NCBI RefSeq assembly: GCF_004345245.1
Contig: NZ_SLUQ01000009.1
Coordinates: 62,001 to 126,000 of the forward strand
Direction: 5' to 3'
Length of the DNA stretch: 64,000 nt
Source of the DNA: Rhizobium sp. BK251
GTDB taxonomy: Bacteria; Pseudomonadota; Alphaproteobacteria; Rhizobiales; Rhizobiaceae
Part shown: positions 26,441 to 33,826 of the stretch, piece by piece
How positions within the stretch are numbered: the first letter of the stretch is position 1
Layout of the letters: each line of letters starts with the position of its first letter
Made by a program: the position numbers and the translations under genes
Notes under the pieces: generated by a model
What the model was told of the DNA's origin: nothing
The model's input: only the letters and a program-made list of their open reading frames with translations
The model's database searches: none

Positions 26441-26941
26441 CTACGAGCGCCGCAAGTTGATCTGGCTGGTGACCACATTGCGGCCGGAGGACGGGTCGTT
26501 GTCCGTCGTCGTCAGCATCATCCCGTCGGCCCCGGTCTTCTGCAGCATCAGCCGGGCGGTCCGGTCACCGTTGACCTCCTTGGGCCAGCGAATGGTAAGA
26601 TTGATGACATTGCCCTGGCGATTGCCGCTGAGGCCTGCCTTGCCGCCGTTCGGCCCCACGTAGATGCCGCTATACCTTGCGCCGTTGAATTTCAGGTCGG
26701 CGCCAAGCGAACGGGAAATCAGCACAAAGCCGCGACACGTGCCATTCAGCGAAAGTTCGGTTTTGCTCGTTTGGGAGTTGAACGTACAGGTGACGTTGAC
26801 GGGCGTGGAATTGATGCGGATCTTCACGGATCCGCTGCCGGCCCAGCTTCCTTGCAATGATCCAAGGAACGCTGCCTCATCCGCATGCGCGGGTGAGGCA
26901 GCCAAGACAAGTGCAATCATCAAACTCCACGCGCTTTTCAT
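26441..26941 (-). CDS. Secreted protein of unknown function (166 aa)
   Basis: Predicted periplasmic protein. MKSAWSLMIALVLAASPAHA is a textbook Sec signal peptide with cleavage after AHA. The mature part (GSLQGSWAGSGSVKIRI, then CTFNSQTSKTELSLNGTCRG) looks like a small beta-barrel or lipocalin-like fold, with two cysteines that could pair. The phrase LQGSWAGSG is common at the start of rhizobial secreted proteins of this kind. The ATG at 26941 has CGGGAG 8 nt upstream. It is divergent from the cellulose operon, 284 nt away, so a shared regulatory region is possible. Function unknown. Confidence 0.75.
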   Translation of the reverse strand: MKSAWSLMIALVLAASPAHADEAAFLGSLQGSWAGSGSVKIRINSTPVNVTCTFNSQTSKTELSLNGTCRGFVLISRSLGADLKFNGARYSGIYVGPNGGKAGLSGNRQGNVINLTIRWPKEVNGDRTARLMLQKTGADGMMLTTTDNDPSSGRNVVTSQINLRRS

Positions 26942-27106
26942 GAAGGCGCTCCCGGACAACGAATGCGGCCTGGATGTTAGCAGTTTGTGACTGAACGTGC
27001 AGCATCGAAGAATGTTTCCTCGTCTTTCACCGGAGATCCCACACCAAAAGCCCGTCATCGGGCCCGCGTCCGAAAACGAGGGCCGCTGAAAAGTTAACGA
27101 TCAGCG

Positions 27107-27122
27107 TTAATGATTGCTTAAC
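27107..27122. promoter_or_regulatory. CtrA-binding box upstream of the cellulose operon
   Basis: TTAA-TGATTGC-TTAAC matches the full alphaproteobacterial CtrA consensus TTAA-N7-TTAAC. A further GTTAAC lies 14 nt upstream (27093-27098), giving a cluster of TTAA half-sites. It sits about 104 nt before the bcsN start codon, a plausible promoter position. Binding is predicted only from the motif. Confidence 0.6.
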
Positions 27123-27157
27123 GACCCTCGGGGCTAATTGGGACGCACCGCGATTTG

Positions 27158-27175
27158 TCCCTGATTCGTCAGGGA
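27158..27175 (+). other. Leader hairpin upstream of bcsN
   Basis: TCCCTGA-TTCG-TCAGGGA forms a perfect 7-bp stem with a UUCG loop about 50 nt before the bcsN start. It could be a 5'-leader structure affecting stability or translation, or a terminator for RNA arriving from upstream. Confidence 0.45.
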
Positions 27176-27225
27176 TTTGGACGCCGCACTGGTGGCTGAA
27201 CACCGAAAGCGATCACGGCTTGGAA

Positions 27226-28101
27226 ATGGGCTCGTTAAGGATTATTTCAACGGCGCTGGGTCTTGCTGTCCTTGCATCCTGCGCGGCCAATGGGACAATT
27301 CAGAACCTTGGTTCCGTGCGTTCCATTTCAAATGACGAGGCGCTGGTGTTTCCGCCGCCCGGTGGCCCGGCTATCGTCTCCGTTCTGGAAGAGCGGTTCA
27401 GAAACGGCGTTGATCAGGATATCGCACTCTTCACCTCGTCGACGGTGCCCGGCCAGAATTCCTTCAATGTCAAATTCGTCGGCGGAAGTGCCGGCTTCTC
27501 CACGATAACGCAGGGCTCCATCTCGCGCGAGATTCGACGAGCGCTGCCGGGTGTCTCCTACAGCGTTTCGCCCTTCTATCTTCAGAACACCTACGGTCCC
27601 TTCGGCTATGCCTCCGGCAGCAGCGGAACGGGAGATACCTGCATGTATGCATGGCAACAGATTCGTGCCGGAGAGGTGGATCGCTCGACGCTGCGCCACA
27701 ACGGCATGATTCAGATAAGATTGCGCCTCTGCGATGCCCGGGCGTCGTCGCAGCAGCTGCTGTCGGTCATGTATGGCTACACCATCGCCGGCACCTTTAG
27801 CGGAATCACCTTTCAACCCTTTGGCGCGGCGCCGACGGCGGATGACGCGCTGGGTCGTCCCGGCGAGCCCGTCTATCCCGACGGGATGATGGGTCAAAGG
27901 CAGATTCCACCGATCGGCTACAATCCCGCCACCATCACTGTTGCACGCAGGCCATCCCCGCCGGAAGCCAGACCTGTTGTGGCGCCCATTGGGCCGATTG
28001 TGCCTTTGCCGGATGCCGCCCCGCAGTCTATGAAGTCAAGTAACATTACCGTACCCATGCCCAACTGCGTCGGGCCGACGGGTGAAACACAAGCCTGCTG
28101 A
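27226..28101 (+). CDS. bcsN: Cellulose biosynthesis protein BcsN (lipoprotein)
   Basis: First gene of the cellulose operon; 291 aa. The N-terminus is a lipoprotein signal with lipobox LASC, so the protein is probably anchored in the outer or inner membrane from the periplasmic side. The BcsN family pattern is seen in SNDEALVFPPPGGPAIVSVL and in the cysteine pair around DTCMYAWQQIR and RLRLCDAR. The C-terminal third is proline-rich. BcsN is known as a rhizobial/Agrobacterium bcs companion of unclear mechanism. The ATG at 27226 is preferred over a TTG two codons upstream; the ribosome site is weak for both. bcsA follows after 66 nt. Confidence 0.85.
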   Translation: MGSLRIISTALGLAVLASCAANGTIQNLGSVRSISNDEALVFPPPGGPAIVSVLEERFRNGVDQDIALFTSSTVPGQNSFNVKFVGGSAGFSTITQGSISREIRRALPGVSYSVSPFYLQNTYGPFGYASGSSGTGDTCMYAWQQIRAGEVDRSTLRHNGMIQIRLRLCDARASSQQLLSVMYGYTIAGTFSGITFQPFGAAPTADDALGRPGEPVYPDGMMGQRQIPPIGYNPATITVARRPSPPEARPVVAPIGPIVPLPDAAPQSMKSSNITVPMPNCVGPTGETQAC

Positions 28102-28167
28102 TGATCGGCAGGATTGCACGACTTTCTCTGCGAAGCGTGCTTCCGGATGCATTCTTAAGGAAAGCCT

Positions 28168-30357
28168 ATGCAAAAGGCCCGCAGCATCATTGTCTGGTTC
28201 CTCGTCTCCATGCTCGTGCTGGCTCTGGTCACCCTGCCGGTCAGCCTTCAGACTCAGCTGATCGCCAGCGTCACGGTTGTGACCATCATGGCGGTGATCA
28301 AGATCACCCACGCACAGGGAACATGGCGGCTGATAGCGCTTGCCTTCGGTACGGCGATCGTGATGCGCTATGTGTACTGGCGCACCACGAGCACGCTTCC
28401 GCCGCTCAACCAGCCGGAAAACTTCATACCCGGCTTTCTGCTCTATCTCGCCGAAATCTACAGCGTGATGATGCTGGCGCTCAGCCTTTTCGTAGTCGCC
28501 ACACCGCTGCCTTCCAGGCCGTCGCGGGCGGCCACGAAGGGCAAGTTTCCGCATGTCGACGTCTTCGTCCCGTCCTACAACGAGGAAACCGAACTGCTCG
28601 CCAACACCCTGTCGGCGGCAAAGGCGATGGATTATCCGATCGACAAGCTCGACGTCTGGCTTCTCGACGATGGAGGCACCACCCAGAAGCGCACCTCAAG
28701 CAAGGTGCTCGAGGCCCAGGCGGCGACCATCCGGCATCATGAGCTGCAGCAGCTCTGCAGCGATCTCGGTGTGCACTACCTCACGCGCGACAGGAACGAG
28801 CACGCAAAGGCCGGCAACCTGAACAACGGTCTGCGCAACTCGAAGGGGGAGCTCATTGCCGTCTTCGATGCCGATCACGCCCCGGCGCACGACTTTCTCA
28901 TCGAGACCGTCGGTTATTTCGAGGACGACGCAAAGCTGGCGCTCGTGCAGACGCCGCATTTCTTCCTGAATCCCGATCCCGTCGAGCGTAATCTCCGCAC
29001 CTTCGAGAAGATGCCGAGCGAGAACGAAATGTTCTACGGCATCATCCAGCGCGGTCTCGACAAATGGAATGCCGCCTTCTTCTGCGGTTCGGCCGCGGTT
29101 CTGCGCCGCAGGGCGCTGGACGATACCGCGGGCTTCAGCGGCGTCAGCATCACGGAGGATTGCGAGACGGCGCTCGCGCTGCATGGGCGCGGCTGGAACA
29201 GCGTCTACGTGGACAAGCCGCTGATCGCCGGCCTGCAGCCGGCGACGTTTGCCAGCTTCATCAGCCAGCGCAGCCGCTGGGCGCAGGGCATGATGCAGAT
29301 CCTGCGCTTCCGCTTTCCGCTCTTGAAACGCGGCCTGACGATACCGCAGCGCCTTTGCTACATGTCATCGGCGCTTTTCTGGCTGTTCCCGTTTCCGCGG
29401 ATGATGTTCCTGCTGGCGCCGCTGTTCTATCTCTTCTTCGACCTGGAGATCTTCACGGCATCGGGTGGTGAGTTCCTCGCCTACACCTTCGCCTACATGC
29501 TCGTGAACTTGATGATGCAGAACTACCTCTACGGCTCGTTCCGCTGGCCGTGGATTTCCGAACTCTACGAGTATGTCCAGACGGTCCACCTGTTGCCGGC
29601 TGTCGTCTCGGCCATCGTCAATCCTCGTAAGCTCTCGTTTCGGGTGACGGCCAAGGACGAATCCATTTCGGTGAGCCGGCTTTCGGAAATCAGCAGGCCA
29701 TTCTTCGTCATCTTCGCGGTTCAGCTCGCTGCCGTGGCGATGACGATCTACAAGATCTATGCGGAACCCTATAAGGCGGACGTCACCCTCGTCGTCGGCG
29801 CCTGGAACATCATCAACCTTGTCCTCGCGGGCTGCGCGCTCGGGGTCGTGTCCGAGCGCAGCGAACGAACCGCTTCCCGCCGTGTCAAGGTCAACCGGCG
29901 CTGCGAGTTCGGCGTGAACGGCCGTTGGTCCCCGGCATCCATCGAGGACGTCTCGGTCCACGGTGCGCGCATCAATGTCTTCGGCGTTCGCCTTGATGAT
30001 CTGCCCGTCGATACGCCGGCCGAGATCCGGTTTCGGCCCTATAGCGGCGGCTATGAGGGAACGCTTCCGCTTGTGGTGCGCAACACCACCGTCACGGGCG
30101 AGGTCAGCGCGCTGGGCTGCCGCTACATGCCACGAAGCGCCGACGATCACAGATTGATCGCGGACCTTATCTTCGCAAACTCGGATCAATGGACGCAGTT
30201 CCAGCTGTCGCGGCGCCACAACCCGGGAATCCTCAGGGGAACCGTCTGGTTCCTGGGGCTTTCCTTCTATCAGATGAGCAGGGGTATCGTGTATCTCTTC
30301 CGGAGCCTTGGAAAGCATCGCGAATTCGATGAGCCGGCCAAGGTGGCGGTGCGATGA
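28168..30357 (+). CDS. bcsA: Cellulose synthase catalytic subunit BcsA (UDP-forming)
   Basis: Inner-membrane glycosyltransferase (GT2, 729 aa) that polymerises UDP-glucose into beta-1,4-glucan and threads it through its own channel. All catalytic motifs are present: LLDDGG (D167, D168), DADH (D234, D236), TED at 329-331 and QRSRW at 367-371. About eight membrane segments flank the GT domain. A C-terminal PilZ domain has RTASR (R567-R571) and DVSVHG (D594-G599), so activation by c-di-GMP is expected. The start has AAGGAAAG upstream. It overlaps bcsB by ATGA. Confidence 0.96.
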   Translation: MQKARSIIVWFLVSMLVLALVTLPVSLQTQLIASVTVVTIMAVIKITHAQGTWRLIALAFGTAIVMRYVYWRTTSTLPPLNQPENFIPGFLLYLAEIYSVMMLALSLFVVATPLPSRPSRAATKGKFPHVDVFVPSYNEETELLANTLSAAKAMDYPIDKLDVWLLDDGGTTQKRTSSKVLEAQAATIRHHELQQLCSDLGVHYLTRDRNEHAKAGNLNNGLRNSKGELIAVFDADHAPAHDFLIETVGYFEDDAKLALVQTPHFFLNPDPVERNLRTFEKMPSENEMFYGIIQRGLDKWNAAFFCGSAAVLRRRALDDTAGFSGVSITEDCETALALHGRGWNSVYVDKPLIAGLQPATFASFISQRSRWAQGMMQILRFRFPLLKRGLTIPQRLCYMSSALFWLFPFPRMMFLLAPLFYLFFDLEIFTASGGEFLAYTFAYMLVNLMMQNYLYGSFRWPWISELYEYVQTVHLLPAVVSAIVNPRKLSFRVTAKDESISVSRLSEISRPFFVIFAVQLAAVAMTIYKIYAEPYKADVTLVVGAWNIINLVLAGCALGVVSERSERTASRRVKVNRRCEFGVNGRWSPASIEDVSVHGARINVFGVRLDDLPVDTPAEIRFRPYSGGYEGTLPLVVRNTTVTGEVSALGCRYMPRSADDHRLIADLIFANSDQWTQFQLSRRHNPGILRGTVWFLGLSFYQMSRGIVYLFRSLGKHREFDEPAKVAVR

Positions 30358-32777
30358 GAGGTTTTCTCATTGCCGCGATGATCCTTGCCGGTGCGAGCGC
30401 CTCCCAGGCGCAGACCATCGCGCCCTTCGACATGTCGCCGGAAAGACCCGAGGGTATGCAGCCCCCGCCTGTGCGTCCCGCGCCGCAACCTTCAGCGCCG
30501 CGGCCGGTGGCGCCCACTCCAACGCCCGCGGCCCCGGCGCCCACGAGGCCCGCGCCGCCTGTGGCACAGGTTCCGGCCACACCGGCAGTGCGCCCCGCGA
30601 CAGGACAGGCCGCCGCGCCCCGGACGGACCAGCCGGCGGCAATGCGCCGCTACGTCATGCCGTTCTCCGAGTTCGCCCTGGAGGGGGAGTTCGAAGAGAG
30701 GACCTGGTCCATCTATCTCACGCCGGAACAGGCGGCAGCGGCTGCAAAGTTCAATTTTTCCTATCAGAATTCGGTCGTGGTCGCGCCCGAGGCTTCGCGA
30801 CTTTCGATCCTCGTCAACAACAGGGAGATCGGAGGTCTGCCGATCAGGTCGTCCGACAAGGCCACCGCCATCACCTTCCCGATCCCTGGCGGCCTGCTTC
30901 AGACCGGCTCCAATCTGATCACGATAAAGGCCGACCAGCGGCACCGGACGGACTGCAGCATCGAATCCACCTACGAGCTTTGGACCGATATCGACCCCGC
31001 CGCCACATATCTGAGCTTTTCCGGACCGGATGTGGCGAGCTTCGCGAGCATCGACGCGGTCAAGGCGATCGGCGTCGACGGCAAGGGGCAGACCCAGTTC
31101 GAATTCGTCGTACCCGCCCTCCAGCAGCCCGGCACGACGCGGCCCCTGATGCGGCTGGCGCAGGGCCTGGCCATTCTTGGCGGCATGCCAAATCAACGCT
31201 TCACCTACTCCAGCGATACACTGCCTGCCGCAGGCCCAGGAAAGCTGACGGTTGTCGTCGGCACTGCAGCCGAACTCGAGCCCCTGTCGATCGTCCTGCC
31301 GACCGCGGCTCAGACGGGGCCGATAGCAGCGTTCACCACCGACCCGAAGACACAGGCGCCGATGCTGCTTGTCAGCGGCCCGACCTGGCAGTCGGTGCAA
31401 TCGGCGATCGACAGCATTGTCTTGCCGACGGAGCGCAACCTCGATGTCCGCCGTGAAGCGATAATCACCCAGCGGTGGCATGTTCCGGATGCGCCCATGG
31501 TCTTCTCGCGCAGCCAGCTCAACTTCAGCCAGCTCGGCATCAAGACGACGGAATTCTCCGGTCGGCGCTTCCGGACCACGTTCAATGTCGCGGTTCCGGC
31601 GGATTTTTATGCCACGGCCTATGGCGAGGCGAGGCTCATGCTTGACGCGGCCTATGCCGAAAGCGTCCAACCGGGCAGCCGCATCGATATCTATGTCAAC
31701 GGCAATATTGCCTCGACGGTACCGATCACGTCCGGCGGCGGCGGAATCCTGCGCCACCTGCCCATCCGCGTGACGATGCGGCACTTCCGTCCGGGCATCA
31801 ATTCCATTGCCGTCGAAGCCGTGCTTCAGACCGCGGACGACAAGGCCTGCGCGCCCGGTACGACCGCCACCAAGACCCCGCGCTTTGCGCTGTTCGATAC
31901 GTCGGAATTCGACATCCCCAATTTCGCGCGCATCGGGCAACGGCCAAATCTGGCGGCCCTGGCCGGGACCGGCTTTCCCTTTGGTCGCAGCCGTGACCCC
32001 GTGCCGGTCTTTGTCGAGCGGGTCGATGACGACACATTGTCTGCCATGGCGACGTTCCTCGGGCAGTTGGCGCTGATGGCCGGGCATCCGATACCAATGG
32101 ACGTCGTGTCCTCGGCAGAAGTCGGAAACGGCGACGCGCTCTTCGTGGGCGCCATATCCCAGATACCGCCCGCCATCCTGTCGCAACTCAACGTCGCCAC
32201 CGGAAGCCAGGCCTCATGGCGCTCGGGCGACGTGGCAAAAGGGGAGGAGGAGACCCAGGCCACCTTCGATGAATGGCGCTCCCGCGTCAGCAGGGGCAGA
32301 TGGCTCGGGCAGATATCTTCCCTCGAAGAATGGATGCGGCGCAGCTTCGACATGTCGTGGAGCACGTTGCAATTTGCCGCGGGTGTGGAGAAGACCTTCT
32401 CGCCGCCGAATACCGCAACGCTCATGATCGCGCAGGGCTCCAACCCCGACAGGGGCGGGAGTTGGACATTGGTGACTGCCCCGACGACCAAGGAACTGCG
32501 CGAAGGCGTCACCGCCGTCACCGTCCAGCAAACCTGGCAGAACGTCTCGGGCCATATCACGACCTATGCCAGGGGAAGCGGCAAGGTGGAGACCGTCCCC
32601 GTTACCAGCTTCAATTTCGTTCAGACCGTGCCGTGGTCGTTGACCAACTACCGGCTCATCCTGGCGAACTGGCTGTCGACGAACGTGCTTTCCTACGCGC
32701 TCGGCCTCGTTGTTCTGTCCGTCGTGCTCGGCCTCGCGACCGCGAGCTTCCTCTCCAATTTCGGCAGGCGCCGATGA
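30354..32777 (+). CDS. bcsB: Cellulose synthase periplasmic subunit BcsB
   Basis: Partner of BcsA; 807 aa. A signal peptide (MRGFLIAAMILAGASASQAQ) is followed by a proline/alanine-rich linker up to about residue 100, then carbohydrate-binding and flavodoxin-like repeats, for example RRYVMPFSEFALEGEFEER and the second-half MVFSRSQLNFSQLGI. A single C-terminal membrane helix (SYALGLVVLSVVLGLATASF) anchors it to BcsA, and the segment just before it is amphipathic, as in known BcsB. The proline-rich linker is longer than in enteric BcsB. It is coupled by ATGA overlaps to bcsA and bcsZ. Confidence 0.94.
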   Translation: MRGFLIAAMILAGASASQAQTIAPFDMSPERPEGMQPPPVRPAPQPSAPRPVAPTPTPAAPAPTRPAPPVAQVPATPAVRPATGQAAAPRTDQPAAMRRYVMPFSEFALEGEFEERTWSIYLTPEQAAAAAKFNFSYQNSVVVAPEASRLSILVNNREIGGLPIRSSDKATAITFPIPGGLLQTGSNLITIKADQRHRTDCSIESTYELWTDIDPAATYLSFSGPDVASFASIDAVKAIGVDGKGQTQFEFVVPALQQPGTTRPLMRLAQGLAILGGMPNQRFTYSSDTLPAAGPGKLTVVVGTAAELEPLSIVLPTAAQTGPIAAFTTDPKTQAPMLLVSGPTWQSVQSAIDSIVLPTERNLDVRREAIITQRWHVPDAPMVFSRSQLNFSQLGIKTTEFSGRRFRTTFNVAVPADFYATAYGEARLMLDAAYAESVQPGSRIDIYVNGNIASTVPITSGGGGILRHLPIRVTMRHFRPGINSIAVEAVLQTADDKACAPGTTATKTPRFALFDTSEFDIPNFARIGQRPNLAALAGTGFPFGRSRDPVPVFVERVDDDTLSAMATFLGQLALMAGHPIPMDVVSSAEVGNGDALFVGAISQIPPAILSQLNVATGSQASWRSGDVAKGEEETQATFDEWRSRVSRGRWLGQISSLEEWMRRSFDMSWSTLQFAAGVEKTFSPPNTATLMIAQGSNPDRGGSWTLVTAPTTKELREGVTAVTVQQTWQNVSGHITTYARGSGKVETVPVTSFNFVQTVPWSLTNYRLILANWLSTNVLSYALGLVVLSVVLGLATASFLSNFGRRR

Positions 32778-33826
32778 AGAGGGCGCTTCTCCATGGAACC
32801 GTTGCCTGTTTCCTGGCTGCCGCGATCGCCTGTTTTCCCGCAAGGACGGAGGCGGCAGTGATCGACGCGCAGTCATGGTCCGCCTACAAAGCGAAGTTCC
32901 TGGATGCAAGCGGTCGCATCGTCGACGACGGAAACGGCAACATCAGCCACAGCGAAGGGCAGGGCTACGGCATGCTGCTCGCCTATCTCGCGGACAGGCC
33001 GGCCGACTTCGAACAGATCTGGTACTTCACCCGCACCGAGCTTTTGTTGCGCGACGACGGCCTTGCCGCCTGGCGTTGGTCGCCGGACAGCACTCCCCAT
33101 GTCACCGACATCAACAATGCATCGGACGGCGACATCCTGATCGCCTATGCACTCGCGCTCGCCGGCGCCGGCTGGAAGAGGAATGACTATACGACCGCCG
33201 CCTCCGGGATCGCCCGAAAACTGCTCGCGGAAGTCGTCATTGAAGCAGACGGCAGGACGCTGCTGCTGCCGGCCGCTTCTGGCTTTGCCGCCGCCGACCG
33301 GGAGGACGGACCGGTCATCAACCCCTCGTACCTGATTTTCGAGGCGTTTCCGGTGCTGGCGAAGCTGGCTCCCTCCGAGAAGTGGCAGAAGCTCTCTGTC
33401 GATGGGCTCGCCGTCCTGAAGGAGGTACGATTCGGGCCGAGGCGGCTGCCTTCCGACTGGGTGAGCATGAAGGGAACGCCGAGGCCCGCCGACGGCTTTC
33501 CTCCTGAGTTCGGCTATAACAGCCTGAGAATACCCCTCTACCTGGCGCGCGGCGGCATAACCGACAAGCCGCTGCTGACCGATTACATGAAGGGAATGAC
33601 GGCGCCGGAAGGCGGGCTAGGCATCGTCGATGTCGAAACGGGGGAGGTGAAGGAGCGGCTTTCGGACCCGGGTTATGAAATTATTAACCATGTTGTGGCC
33701 TGTGTAGTGGACGGCACCAAGCTTCCACCCGCCGCGACGCGGTTCGTGCCTACTCTCTACTATCCGTCCACGCTCCATCTGCTTGGACTGTCTTTTGTCG
33801 TGGAGGAGCATCCCGAGTGCCTATGA
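32774..33826 (+). CDS. bcsZ: Endoglucanase BcsZ/CelC (glycoside hydrolase family 8)
   Basis: Periplasmic endo-beta-1,4-glucanase of 350 aa. A signal peptide ends near PARTEA-AV. The GH8 catalytic residues are visible: general acid E61 in SHSEGQGYG and D118 in NNASDGDILIAY, with GYNSLRIPLYLAR as a further family landmark. BcsZ trims or releases nascent cellulose; in rhizobia the orthologue CelC2 is needed for normal fibrils and for root-hair wall erosion. The length is normal. It overlaps bcsB by ATGA and its end overlaps the next gene. Confidence 0.93.
   Translation: MKRALLHGTVACFLAAAIACFPARTEAAVIDAQSWSAYKAKFLDASGRIVDDGNGNISHSEGQGYGMLLAYLADRPADFEQIWYFTRTELLLRDDGLAAWRWSPDSTPHVTDINNASDGDILIAYALALAGAGWKRNDYTTAASGIARKLLAEVVIEADGRTLLLPAASGFAAADREDGPVINPSYLIFEAFPVLAKLAPSEKWQKLSVDGLAVLKEVRFGPRRLPSDWVSMKGTPRPADGFPPEFGYNSLRIPLYLARGGITDKPLLTDYMKGMTAPEGGLGIVDVETGEVKERLSDPGYEIINHVVACVVDGTKLPPAATRFVPTLYYPSTLHLLGLSFVVEEHPECL

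Noticed and set aside
30492..32186. 564-codon open frame on the minus strand
   Set aside because: Lies wholly inside bcsB on the other strand and reads as low-complexity Arg/Asp/Gly sequence.
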